From the NCBI RefSeq assembly GCF_047302285.1, contig NZ_CP154845.1, forward strand, positions 2,356,001 to 2,420,000: DNA of 64,000 bases, read 5' to 3'. The stretch comes from Robertmurraya sp047302285. GTDB lineage: Bacteria > Bacillota > Bacilli > Bacillales > Cytobacillaceae. The notes under the pieces were generated by a model that saw only the letters and a program-made list of their open reading frames with translations, had not been told where the DNA came from and searched no databases. Of the stretch, positions 33,503 through 42,233 are shown one piece after another. The first letter of the stretch is position 1; every line of letters starts with the position of its first letter. The position numbers and the translations under genes are program-made.

Positions 33503-35124
33503 TGGGAAAGACATTCACTAAAACACACCAAAAATCGTATCTCACGATAATTCTAATTGGTGCATTTATTTGGAGTTTATTTTCGGTTCAGTGGAATTCA
33601 GAACTTTTTCATGCTGGAGGCTTTGCTACACTATTTCAAATTGTGCAAGCGTTATTTCAACCAAATTTATCGCCGGAAATTCTTCTACTTGCTGTACGAT
33701 CAACTTGGATAACTTTATCTTATGCAGTTGCAGGTGTTGGACTTGCGATTGTAATCGCCTTTGTTCTTGGAATATTAGCGTCAGGTATATTTTTTGATGA
33801 TGGACGTCTTGGAATAACTCTTAAAACCTTTTTTCGCGCCATTCTTGGATTTTTAAGAGCCATCCATGAATTAGTTTGGGCTCTTATTTTTGTTGCATCC
33901 TTTGGTCTCAGTCCATATGCAGCCATTTTTGCTCTTGCCCTCCCTTTCGGCGGCATTTTAGGGAGAATATTTGCAGATATGCTTGCTGATGTTCAAGAAG
34001 CCCCCATTCAAGCATTAAAATCAACAGGGGCATCAAAATGGCAACTGTTTTTTTACGGCTACTTTCCTATCGTTAAAACAGGAATGTTAAGCTATACAAT
34101 GTATCGGTTTGAATGTGGGATACGTTCTTCAGCGATTATGAGTTTTGTTGGCCTTGGAGGCTTGGGTTATCAAATTCAGCTTTCACTTGATGATTTACAT
34201 TACGATGAGGTCTGGACTTTTATTTTCTTTTTAATCGCAATCGTAGTCTTAGTTGATTGGTGGAGCAGCCAATTAAGAAACAAATTAAATCATTACTCAA
34301 AACATTGGTTTGTCCCCTTCTCTACCTTACTCACAATCGGGTTATTAATATTGGCATGGAGTTATATTTATATCATCGATAAAGCAAGTCTTCTGGAACT
34401 TTTTTCTGAGAGAAACCTATCATTTGCAAAGAAATTTTTTGCCAATATGTTCGGATTTGGCGAGGAAGATCCAGCCTTCTTTAATTGGGACAGCTGGAAA
34501 AATGCGATCAGTTTAACCTATGATACTTTACAAATGAGTATTATGGCTATTGGTTTCTCAACCATTCTCATGTTTTTAACAGTGTTGCCAGCTGCTAGAA
34601 ATGTCGCAAATGGAAGGTTAACGTTATCTGGAAGATGGTATAGCTGGATTTCCTTTTCTCTTATCAGATTAAGCTATATTTTTAGCAGAGCGATTCCTGA
34701 GTTGGTTTGGGCGATGATGATTATTTTTATTTTCAAACCTGGGATCTTACCAGGAGCCATTGCTCTTGCTCTTCATAACTTTGGAATTTTAGGGAAATTA
34801 TGTGCTGAGGTTGTTGAAGACTTAGATGCGAGGCCGATTCGCCATTTAGCATCTTCTGGAGCTAATAAAGGACAAATTCTCTTATATGGGGTTATCCCTT
34901 CCGTACTTCCCCGATTTTTAACATATATTTTGTATCGTTGGGAAGTGATTATGAGGACGACGATCATTGTTGGTTTTGTTGGTGCAGGAGGCCTTGGCCA
35001 GCAATTTAAGTTAAGTATGAGTTTCTTCCATTATTCCGATATCACACTCCTCCTTTTCTGCTATATCATCCTTGTATGGATTGCTGATTTTATCTCTGAA
35101 TGGGCACGGAAAACTGTAAAATAA
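33502..35124 (+). CDS. ABC transporter permease with two fused PhnE-like domains
   Basis: 540 residues, roughly twice a usual PhnE. Two homologous six-helix units are seen. Each has an EAA-type coupling loop: FADMLADVQEAPIQALKSTGAS near residue 158 and CAEVVEDLDARPIRHLASSGAN near residue 435. Each ends in a conserved MSFVGLGGLGYQIQLSL / VGFVGAGGLGQQFKLSM segment. The fusion replaces a homodimeric permease by a single chain. Overlaps the ATPase gene by 1 bp and is closed by a strong terminator. Confidence 0.87.
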   Translation: MGKTFTKTHQKSYLTIILIGAFIWSLFSVQWNSELFHAGGFATLFQIVQALFQPNLSPEILLLAVRSTWITLSYAVAGVGLAIVIAFVLGILASGIFFDDGRLGITLKTFFRAILGFLRAIHELVWALIFVASFGLSPYAAIFALALPFGGILGRIFADMLADVQEAPIQALKSTGASKWQLFFYGYFPIVKTGMLSYTMYRFECGIRSSAIMSFVGLGGLGYQIQLSLDDLHYDEVWTFIFFLIAIVVLVDWWSSQLRNKLNHYSKHWFVPFSTLLTIGLLILAWSYIYIIDKASLLELFSERNLSFAKKFFANMFGFGEEDPAFFNWDSWKNAISLTYDTLQMSIMAIGFSTILMFLTVLPAARNVANGRLTLSGRWYSWISFSLIRLSYIFSRAIPELVWAMMIIFIFKPGILPGAIALALHNFGILGKLCAEVVEDLDARPIRHLASSGANKGQILLYGVIPSVLPRFLTYILYRWEVIMRTTIIVGFVGAGGLGQQFKLSMSFFHYSDITLLLFCYIILVWIADFISEWARKTVK

Positions 35125-35150
35125 AAAAGAGAGCCGCGGCTCTCTTTTTT
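35123..35150 (+). terminator. Rho-independent terminator after the transporter operon
   Basis: Self-complementary AAAAAAGAGAGCC-GC-GGCTCTCTTTTTT, starting at the permease stop. Confidence 0.92.
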
Positions 35151-35212
35151 TATGTTCTAGGAAATTATAGATTTCGCGGTTGTGGATAACTTTGTTACTA
35201 AGTGCATCTACG

Positions 35213-35361
35213 TCTAGCTCCAGCGCCTATCGCCTAACAAACTTCAGGTCCCCTCCCTACGATAAGTCAACCAAGAATTGCTAGCGCAATTCAGGTTTCC
35301 TATATCGAAAGAACAGGTCCTTCCAGTTATGTACGGCGATGATCAAGGCGCTTGCGCTTTT
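35213..35361. repeat. Intergenic repeat with terminal inverted repeats
   Basis: About 150 bases flanked by AGCTCCAGCGCC (35216-35227) and GGCGCTTGCGCT (35347-35358), which pair at 9 of 12 positions. The flanks TCTAGCTCCAGCGCCTATCG and GGCGCTTGCGCTTTTG resemble a dispersed intergenic repeat I have seen in other Bacillus-group chromosomes. No frame is coded. Only one copy occurs in this window. Confidence 0.6.
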
Positions 35362-35365
35362 GTTC

Positions 35366-35803
35366 TTATGCGTCAAATACTTCTACTTTTTCCATTACGT
35401 CGCCTTGTTTATGGTTAAGGGCTGTTTCCATTCCAGAAGTCACTTTACCAAAAACAGTGTGAACGCCATTTAAATGTGGTTGTGGTTCATGAACGATGAA
35501 GAACTGACTTCCACCTGTATCTTTACCAGCATGAGCCATTGATAATGAACCAACTTCGTGCTTATGAGGGTTTCCTGCAGTTTCACATTTTATTGTGTAT
35601 CCAGGACCGCCTGTCCCATTTCCCACTGGACATCCGCCTTGGCTTACAAATCCAGGAATAACTCGGTGGAACGTTAATCCGTTATAAAAGCCTTCGTTTG
35701 CTAACTTTTCGAAGTTTGCAACTGTACCAGGTGCTTCATTTGGGTACAATTCAAATTCGATTTTTTTGCCATCTTGCATTTGTATGTAACCTTTTTTCGT
35801 CAT
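35366..35803 (-). CDS. ppiB: Peptidyl-prolyl cis-trans isomerase B (cyclophilin)
   Basis: About 145 residues, a cytosolic cyclophilin. Active-site segments FHRVIPGFVSQGGCPVG near residue 49, MAHAGKDTGGSQFFIV near residue 92 and LNGVHTVFGKVTSGMET. It catalyses proline isomerisation in protein folding. Two adjacent ATGs follow AAAGGAGTTGTCG; the second (35803) is at 9 bases. A longer TTG-started frame overlaps the ribosome binding site. The gene is monocistronic. Confidence 0.94.
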   Translation of the reverse strand: MTKKGYIQMQDGKKIEFELYPNEAPGTVANFEKLANEGFYNGLTFHRVIPGFVSQGGCPVGNGTGGPGYTIKCETAGNPHKHEVGSLSMAHAGKDTGGSQFFIVHEPQPHLNGVHTVFGKVTSGMETALNHKQGDVMEKVEVFDA

Positions 35804-35891
35804 CATCGACAACTCCTTTATGTATAAATGGATCAGTCTTTATCATACATGAAGTTGATAAGAAAGAAAAGTAAATGACCTATTCATATAA

Positions 35892-35919
35892 AAACCGGTT
35901 CTCTTTTTAGAACCGGTTT
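35892..35919 (-). terminator. Rho-independent terminator after brnQ
   Basis: AAACCGGTTCT/AGAACCGGTTT with a 6-base loop, followed by TTTTTAT on the reverse strand, 7 bp after the brnQ stop. Confidence 0.9.
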
Positions 35920-35925
35920 CTTCTG

Positions 35926-37284
35926 CTATTTTACATAGATAGCTTCTGTTTGTTGCAAGCGGGAAATAAATCCTGTAACAACAATTGCGATAATAACTGG
36001 AATAAGCCAACCGAGTCCTTGTGCATAGAATGGCAACATTCTGTCATAAAAGGAAATAATCGGTTCCATCCATTGATAGTAAGGAATTCCTAGTGAATCA
36101 CATAAGGTCTTAAAACCATCAATTATACTGATAAAAAAGGCGACAACGGTTGCTGTAATATACACTAACCTCGAGTGGTTAAAAAATGGAGATGTAAAGG
36201 TTAAGATCATAAGTGTTACCGCAAGTGGATATAAAAACATTAACACCGGGATGGAAAATGTAATAATATTAGCCAATCCAAAGTTTGCAATGACAAAAGA
36301 AAGTAAAGAGAACAAGACTACAAAAGTCTTATAGCTAATTTTCGGCAATAATGCATGGAAGTATTCTCCACATGCCGTTATTAAGCCGATACTCGTTGTC
36401 ATACACGCGAGTGTAATTAAAATCGCTAGTAATATAGATCCAAATGTTCCAAAATAGTAGGATGATGCTTCACTTAATACTGGTCCACCTGTATCAAATA
36501 ATCCAAACTCTGCTGTACTAGTAGCACCTAAATAGGTAATACCAACATAAATCAAGGCGAGTAAAGCAACAGCAACGATTCCTGTTTTCACAGTGGCAGA
36601 TAAAATTTCTTTTTTTGAAGTCACACCTAATGCGCGAATCGCGTTGATCACAATGATCCCGAACACTAGTGAAGCAAGTGCGTCCATCGTATTGTATCCT
36701 TCAAGGAAACCTTTGATAAATGCTCCATCTTTGTATGCTACTTGTGGAGCTTCAAAAGAACCAATTGGGTTTATCAGTGCCATCATTAAAAGAATAAATA
36801 GTAAAACAATAATTCCAGGTGATAAGATTTTTCCTACCCGATCAACGATTTTTGCTGGATTCAACGATAACCATAACGTAATTCCAAAGAATACAATCGT
36901 GAAAATAAGAAGTCCGAGTTGTGTATACGCTTCTCCAACAAAGGGTGAAATTCCAATATCGAATGCTACCGTTCCTGTTCGTGGTGTCGCAAAGAAAGGG
37001 CCGATAGTTAAATATAGTAGCGAAGTAAAAAAGACACCATATATCGGATGAACACGACTTGCTAAGTCCTGTAAATTTGAGCTACCTGAAAAGCCCATTG
37101 CTAAAATTCCTAAAAGTGGTAATCCTACACCGGTTATTAAAAAACCGGTTACAGCTGGCCAAAAGTTCGTACCAGCATTCTGTCCGAGCTGGGCTGGAAA
37201 AATCAAATTACCTGCTCCAAAAAATAGAGCGAACAACATAACTCCAATGACAGAATAAGACGAAAATGAAAGACTGTTTTTCAT
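35926..37284 (-). CDS. brnQ: Branched-chain amino acid transport protein
   Basis: 452 residues with about twelve membrane segments: a BrnQ (LIVCS family) carrier that moves leucine, isoleucine and valine by Na+ or H+ coupling. Typical N-terminus ALFFGAGNLIFPAQLGQNAG near residue 18, then VTGFLITGVGLPLLGILAMG and GIIVLLFILLMMALINPIG. TTAAGGAGTATTTTTTTGT precedes the ATG. A preceding T-box or leader was looked for and not found. Confidence 0.95.
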   Translation of the reverse strand: MKNSLSFSSYSVIGVMLFALFFGAGNLIFPAQLGQNAGTNFWPAVTGFLITGVGLPLLGILAMGFSGSSNLQDLASRVHPIYGVFFTSLLYLTIGPFFATPRTGTVAFDIGISPFVGEAYTQLGLLIFTIVFFGITLWLSLNPAKIVDRVGKILSPGIIVLLFILLMMALINPIGSFEAPQVAYKDGAFIKGFLEGYNTMDALASLVFGIIVINAIRALGVTSKKEILSATVKTGIVAVALLALIYVGITYLGATSTAEFGLFDTGGPVLSEASSYYFGTFGSILLAILITLACMTTSIGLITACGEYFHALLPKISYKTFVVLFSLLSFVIANFGLANIITFSIPVLMFLYPLAVTLMILTFTSPFFNHSRLVYITATVVAFFISIIDGFKTLCDSLGIPYYQWMEPIISFYDRMLPFYAQGLGWLIPVIIAIVVTGFISRLQQTEAIYVK

Positions 37285-37537
37285 ACAAAAAAATACTCCT
37301 TAAACGTTAAAAATTATGAACAAATGCTATCATACAACTATTTTTCTGAAAAAACAATAATATTTTCAAAAATTGCGTAAATTTTTAAGAAAATTTCACA
37401 ATTTCTTACATTTGGTGATTTAATCACTTTTGTAACAATAAAATATTGATATTTATATATAATAATTTAATTAATATTCAGAAATTACATGAAACGATTA
37501 TAATCACTCATTCGTCTAATAGACTGAGGTGAACGTT

Positions 37538-38224
37538 TTGAAGAAAAAAACAAAAATTTTCTTGTTATGCATCATTCTATTATCCGTTATTCTCTTCTTT
37601 CGAAAAGGAATTATTCTTGATTATATAGGGATTCATTGGGAAAATCCCTTTATCCAAAAGGTTGAGATTGGCGATACATATACAAATGTCGATAAAAACA
37701 ATAATAATATAGCTGATCCAATCGATATTGTTCAAGCAGCAAGGAAAGAAGTTGAGCAAAGAACCCATTATAAAAGCAATTATTATGATGGTGGTTATCC
37801 CCCTGATGATGAAGGAGTATGTACCGATGTCATATGGCGTGGCTTATTAGGGGCAAATATCAAATTAAAGGATGAAATGGATGCAGATATTGCTGCTAAC
37901 ACTGAATTGTATCCACGAGTAGATGGTGTTCCTGACCCAAATATCGATTTTCGTAGAGTACCTAATCAAAATGTCTATTTCAAAAGGCATGCGGAAATCT
38001 TAACAACAGATTTAATACCTGGAGATGTGGAAAATTTAAAAGAGTGGCAGCCAGGTGATATTGTCGTATTTCTTGACGGTTATCATCATGTGGGAATTGT
38101 TTCTGACAAGCGTGCGAAGGATGGTACTCCCTATTTCATTCATAATAATCCCCCTTTTGCAGCCGAGGTAAAATTAACTTCTTTTAAGACACCAATTGCA
38201 GGACATTATCGCTGGAAGTACTAG
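37538..38224 (+). CDS. DUF1287 domain protein, secreted or membrane-anchored
   Basis: 228 residues with an N-terminal signal anchor (KIFLLCIILLSVILFF). The DUF1287 core is visible: ADPIDIVQAARKEVEQRTHY, the conserved YYDGGYPPDDEGVCTDVIWR with its Cys, and WQPGDIVVFLDGYHHVGIVSDKR with a His pair. The Cys-His layout resembles NlpC/P60-type papain-fold hydrolases, so a hydrolytic role at the envelope is possible. No function established. TTG start at 37538 after GAGGTGAACGTT; a GTG 9 bases earlier lies within the ribosome binding site. Confidence 0.78.
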   Translation: MKKKTKIFLLCIILLSVILFFRKGIILDYIGIHWENPFIQKVEIGDTYTNVDKNNNNIADPIDIVQAARKEVEQRTHYKSNYYDGGYPPDDEGVCTDVIWRGLLGANIKLKDEMDADIAANTELYPRVDGVPDPNIDFRRVPNQNVYFKRHAEILTTDLIPGDVENLKEWQPGDIVVFLDGYHHVGIVSDKRAKDGTPYFIHNNPPFAAEVKLTSFKTPIAGHYRWKY

Positions 38225-38233
38225 CTCGTAGCA

Positions 38234-38280
38234 AATGAAAGCTAGTCCGAAGTTCGGGAGACTTCAGTCTAGCTTTCATT
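38234..38280. terminator. Long hairpin between two convergent genes
   Basis: AATGAAAGCTAG (38234-38245) pairs with CTAGCTTTCATT (38269-38280), with an inner GAAGT/ACTTC stem. The 3' arm overlaps the stop codon of the leftward gene. T-tracts are poor, so termination is likely but not certain. Confidence 0.55.
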
Positions 38281-39004
38281 CGTTGTCTACTGTAATCAAG
38301 TTTGTATAATAGTTCACAACTTCTGGATAGGTAGGGAGTTCTTTTTTTCCAAGCTCGCTAAGATCATAGACTCCTCTTTCAATTCTTCTGAACCAGCCGT
38401 AATGGTTTTGAGATAAGATCGATAATGTCTTCTCACCTGTTCCCAATTGTCGCAGCTTTTTCGGTGATAATGGTCCGTGGTGAAGGAAGTAAGTTGCAAT
38501 CTGAATACAATTTTCCTTATAGGCAGTCATGATTTTCGTTTGATTGCTACCGCCAATATTATCGTTTATATTTCTTCCTTTAATCTCTTCTAATAGCTTT
38601 TGGCGTCTTTTCTTATAGCTTTGAATACTATATTTGCGATCATAGGGACCTGGCTCTATCATCACTTCCAGTTTTGCGCTATTTTTTAAAAATGTTACGA
38701 CCATTAAACCAAGTTCTAATCTCTTTAATAGATGGCACATATCATGCCATTTTTTTGAGTTTCGTTTAAAACGTGGTTTTGGAATCGCAACATATACTTG
38801 ATCCGTGAGACGCTGTCGGTTCGTTGCTTGGATCAGTAAATCGCTGTTGAAATGTAATTTTAATTCTATAATAATCAATTCATCCTCTTTAACGGCGACA
38901 ACATCACAATCGTTTACTTCCCCATAAACCTCGTATTTGAGTTTAGAAAAATATTTTTGTACTGGTGGAAATAAATCTTTTTCATATTTTTTCTCTTTAG
39001 CCAT
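38276..39004 (-). CDS. DUF2161 family putative PD-(D/E)XK nuclease-fold protein
   Basis: 242 residues. The N-terminal half carries a nuclease-like core: YEVYGEVNDCDVVAVKEDELIIIELKL, that is D-x(n)-E-x-K (ExK in IIELKL), typical of PD-(D/E)XK enzymes of the DUF2161 group. The C-terminal half (from about 160) looks like a winged helix (LSPKKLRQLGTGEKTLSILSQNHYGWFRRI). The target is unknown. GAGGGGAAAATCA precedes the ATG at 39004; a frame to 39019 is longer but lacks a site. No linked methylase. Confidence 0.7.
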   Translation of the reverse strand: MAKEKKYEKDLFPPVQKYFSKLKYEVYGEVNDCDVVAVKEDELIIIELKLHFNSDLLIQATNRQRLTDQVYVAIPKPRFKRNSKKWHDMCHLLKRLELGLMVVTFLKNSAKLEVMIEPGPYDRKYSIQSYKKRRQKLLEEIKGRNINDNIGGSNQTKIMTAYKENCIQIATYFLHHGPLSPKKLRQLGTGEKTLSILSQNHYGWFRRIERGVYDLSELGKKELPTYPEVVNYYTNLITVDNE

Positions 39005-39073
39005 TGATTTTCCCCTCATGCTTTCTGAAGGTTAGTATAACATGGATTGTTTTCTCATTCGATGAAAAGGAGA

Positions 39074-39721
39074 TTAGTTATCATGCAATTGCTCCCTCTT
39101 AACCTTACTCGTATCATTTTCAACGCTTCGAGATATTCCGTATTCACTAAGGATGGAAACGATGCGATTCAGTTCATCCTCACTTTCAATAACAAAGTAA
39201 GGTGAAGTCAATTGATGTTTGATTTTAAAACTTAATTTGTAACGATTATTGACTCGATAATCTAATCCGTATAATTCATGCCAACGAACAATTTGTTCGG
39301 TTTCAAAATATTTAATTTGATAAAAAGAATAAATTTTCCCATTCAAAATTAATCCATCCGATAAGATATAGAGATTTCCTTTATGCTTAATAAATCTTAT
39401 GAAGGTGAAAAATAAATAAGCAAAGCTTAAGAATGATGAATGAAGGATGTCCGTAGTAAGTGCAAATGTTAATAAGACTGTCAACAAAACGAGTGTTATA
39501 ATTGTAGCCCATTTGACATATTGATATGATTTTGTTTGCTTAGATAAAGGTTCCATCCTTCTCCACTCTGGAGGAATAAGAATTCCATCCATTTCCGTAC
39601 GATTCGCAGGATAAAGAGCATCCTTTGATCTACTGGCTGCAACACGTAAGTTTTGTCGATATTGAATAATGAAATAGATACTTACGATAAAGAACATAGA
39701 AAAAATGATATTTAAGAACAA
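39074..39721 (-). CDS. Membrane protein of unknown function
   Basis: 215 residues, with transmembrane segments near residues 2-22 and 78-120 and a cytosolic C-terminal PH-like region (ILSDGLILNGKIYSFYQIKYFETEQIVRW). That region resembles bacterial PH or YcxB-like domains, but I cannot assign a family. Start: TTG at 39721 after CGGAGGGTTATC. A longer frame to 39805 would overlap the pepF terminator and is rejected. Faces away from pepF on the same strand. Confidence 0.6.
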   Translation of the reverse strand: MFLNIIFSMFFIVSIYFIIQYRQNLRVAASRSKDALYPANRTEMDGILIPPEWRRMEPLSKQTKSYQYVKWATIITLVLLTVLLTFALTTDILHSSFLSFAYLFFTFIRFIKHKGNLYILSDGLILNGKIYSFYQIKYFETEQIVRWHELYGLDYRVNNRYKLSFKIKHQLTSPYFVIESEDELNRIVSILSEYGISRSVENDTSKVKREQLHDN

Positions 39722-39745
39722 GATAACCCTCCGTTCGAAAGAAAG

Positions 39746-39778
39746 AAAACAGCCAAAGGATTTCAACTTCGGCTGTTT
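39746..39778 (-). terminator. Rho-independent terminator after pepF
   Basis: On the reverse strand AAAACAGCCGAAG pairs with CTTTGGCTGTTTT (one G-U), followed by TTTTC. It lies directly after the pepF stop and before the downstream membrane gene. Confidence 0.85.
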
Positions 39779-39782
39779 TTTT

Positions 39783-41573
39783 TTATAAAGAAGCAAATTC
39801 TTCAATTAGCTCCTTAAATTTCCCTAAAGAATTCTTGATAGGTTCTGGTGATGTTAAATCGACACCTGTTTTCTTCAATAGTTCTAGAGGATAATCAGAG
39901 CTACCACTTTTTAAGAATTCTAAATAGGAATGTAAGAATTCTTCCTTTCCTTCTAATAGATTTGTCGCAATATGAATCGCTGCTGCAAAGCCTGTCGCAT
40001 ACTTATAAACATAAAATGGTCGATAAAAATGTGGAATTCTTGCCCATCCATATTTAACTTCTTCGTCAGGTACGATTGATTCGCCATAGTATTCTTTTAA
40101 TAAGGTTTCATAAATATTATTAAAGACTTCGACATTTAATGGTTCACCTTGTTCGGCTTTTTCATGTGTTAACTTTTCAAATTCGGCAAACATTACTTGT
40201 GTGAAGAACGTTCCTCTAAATTTATCGATAAAATGATTGAGAAGATGACGTTTAACTTTTTCATCTTTTTCGTTTTCGAGCAAATAATTAATCAGCAAGA
40301 CTTCGTTCACTGTGGAAGCAACTTCAGCGACGAAAATACTATAACGTGCAGTAATTTGCGGTTGATATTGGGAGCTTAATTTGCTATGAACTCCATGGCC
40401 ACATTCATGAACAAGCGTAAATAAGCTATCTAGATCATCCTGATGATTTAAAAGAATGTATGGGTGAACACCGTATACACCGAGATTATAAGCACCTGAT
40501 CGCTTACCAGGAGTTTCTCTCACATCAAAGTATCGAGACTTTTTGAAATCCTTTAATGTATTAACGTAATCTTCACCAAGTGGTGCTAAAGCCTTTAACA
40601 TCACTTCATAAGCTTTCTCAAATGGGATTTCTTGCTTAACACCACTTACGAGCGGAACATTCATATCATATTGTCTCAGCTCATTTAGACCAAGCATTTC
40701 TTTTCGTAATTCAGAATACTGGTGCAATGGGGCAATGTTTTCTTTCGTGGCCTGAATTAGATTTTCATATACGTCTTTCGGGACATTGTCCGCAAACAAT
40801 CCTTTTTCAAGTGCAGATGGATAGTTACGGATTTTCGAGGTAGTGACATTATTTTTAATGGCTGCTGATAAGGTTGAAGCAATTGAGTTTTTCATTTGAA
40901 GATAGGGCTTGTAGTAAGCTTTGTAAGCCTCTTTTCTCTTTTCTCGATCTTCATCCTCACTTAATTTTGAATACATCCCCCGTGTCAGTTCAACTTTTTC
41001 CCCTTTATCATTGGTCACTTCTCCAAATTTAATATCGGCATTGTTGATCATTCCATATGTGTTTGCTGGGGCAGATAATGCTTCGCCAAGCTGAGACATA
41101 ATGGCCTCTTGCTCTTTGCTCAAAACATGCTTTTTGTAGCGGAAAGATTCAAATAAATCTTCTTCGAAATAAGCTAATCCTTCTTCTTCTGCAATATATT
41201 TTTTCAACGTTTCTTCATCTAGACTAAGCAAAAACGGCATGAAGAAAGACGTTGCAGAACTAACTTTTACACTTAAGGCTCTCGCCCGGTCCATTAATGA
41301 TTGGGAAGCCGTATCACGCGTGTCCTCATCGACCTTTAACATGGCATAGGCGAAGACATGATTAAATTTAAAAGACAATTCCTCTTGCTTCTTTAAAAAT
41401 AGAAACAACTGTATTCCGTTATGTATATTGCCATCAAACGTTTTTAATTCCCTTGCATTTTTGTCTATCGCTTGCAAGTCCTCTTCCCATTTTTGAAGAC
41501 TGACGTAAAGATCTTCTAAATTCCACTTTTCTTCTAAAGGGACATCTGCCCTTGATTTGTATGTCGTTGTCAC
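39783..41573 (-). CDS. pepF: Oligoendopeptidase F
   Basis: 596 residues, M3 family zinc metallopeptidase acting on peptides of about 7 to 17 residues in the cytosol. The zinc motif HECGH (H-E-x-x-H) is in LFTLVHECGHGVHSKL near residue 380, with the third ligand Glu in FVAEVASTVNEVLLINYLL. Start: GTG at 41573 has AAAGGAG at 8 bases; an upstream GTG in the ribosome binding site gives a longer, less likely product. Some Bacillus PepF affect sporulation, but no such link is visible here. Confidence 0.92.
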   Translation of the reverse strand: MTTTYKSRADVPLEEKWNLEDLYVSLQKWEEDLQAIDKNARELKTFDGNIHNGIQLFLFLKKQEELSFKFNHVFAYAMLKVDEDTRDTASQSLMDRARALSVKVSSATSFFMPFLLSLDEETLKKYIAEEEGLAYFEEDLFESFRYKKHVLSKEQEAIMSQLGEALSAPANTYGMINNADIKFGEVTNDKGEKVELTRGMYSKLSEDEDREKRKEAYKAYYKPYLQMKNSIASTLSAAIKNNVTTSKIRNYPSALEKGLFADNVPKDVYENLIQATKENIAPLHQYSELRKEMLGLNELRQYDMNVPLVSGVKQEIPFEKAYEVMLKALAPLGEDYVNTLKDFKKSRYFDVRETPGKRSGAYNLGVYGVHPYILLNHQDDLDSLFTLVHECGHGVHSKLSSQYQPQITARYSIFVAEVASTVNEVLLINYLLENEKDEKVKRHLLNHFIDKFRGTFFTQVMFAEFEKLTHEKAEQGEPLNVEVFNNIYETLLKEYYGESIVPDEEVKYGWARIPHFYRPFYVYKYATGFAAAIHIATNLLEGKEEFLHSYLEFLKSGSSDYPLELLKKTGVDLTSPEPIKNSLGKFKELIEEFASL

Positions 41574-41728
41574 TAGTTGCACTCCTTTATTTTTAATGTT
41601 TAGCTACTCCTATTATTCCAAAACAAAATAAAATTGTCCAAGAATTAAGATAATGGCGAAATTTGAGGAGGATTTTTCAAATAAATCTCGTATTCTTTTG
41701 ATGAAAACACTATAAGGAGAGAGGATCA

Positions 41729-42187
41729 TTGAATAAGAGACAAGAAGTACTATTCAATCAATTAGAAACATACCGTTCTGAAATTTTAGAAGCAATTAAG
41801 AATGTAAGTGAGGAGAAAGCGGAGATCATTCCACAAGGATTTAACAATAATATTCGTTGGAATTTAGGACATATCTATTTAGATCAATATCTTTGGATTC
41901 AGGCAGTTACAAAAGAAAAAGCAGATGTGCCTGAAGCCTTTCATAAATGGTTTGGTTATGGAACATCCCCTAGTGATTTTACGTCTGAAACCCCAACTTT
42001 AGAAGATTTAAAGAAATTTTTACAGATCCAACCAATTGAAATAAAGAATCGATTTGGTGAGCGACTAGAAGAAGAGTTTGAAGCGACAGAAATGGGAATG
42101 CACACAATTGAACTGGTTCTTATTCGCACGATCTTCCATGAAGGAATGCATTTGCAAGTCATTTTAGATATTAAGAAATTCCTTTAG
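41729..42187 (+). CDS. DinB family four-helix protein
   Basis: 152 residues of the DinB/YfiT-like fold. The conserved metal-site histidines are visible: WNLGHIYLDQYLW near residue 41 and FHEGMHLQVILDI at residues 138-150. Such proteins include thiol-dependent transferases such as BstA; the substrate is unknown. TTG start after AAGGAGAGAGGATCA. Terminator follows within 15 bp. Confidence 0.75.
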   Translation: MNKRQEVLFNQLETYRSEILEAIKNVSEEKAEIIPQGFNNNIRWNLGHIYLDQYLWIQAVTKEKADVPEAFHKWFGYGTSPSDFTSETPTLEDLKKFLQIQPIEIKNRFGERLEEEFEATEMGMHTIELVLIRTIFHEGMHLQVILDIKKFL

Positions 42188-42197
42188 GGTTTGGAAG

Positions 42198-42226
42198 AGC
42201 CGCCAACAAAAATGTTGAGCGGCTTA
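42198..42226. terminator. Rho-independent terminator between DinB and mscS genes
   Basis: AGCCGCCAACA/TGTTGAGCGGCT with a 4-base loop and one bulge. It can serve both convergent genes. Confidence 0.75.
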
Positions 42227-42233
42227 TTCACGA

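Noticed and set aside
37285..37528. T-box or leader RNA before brnQ
   Set aside because: No GGTGG-type T-box or specifier stem recognised; AT-rich sequence only.
39074..39805. Extended N-terminus of the membrane protein beside pepF
   Set aside because: It would read through the pepF terminator; the TTG at 39721 has a strong site.
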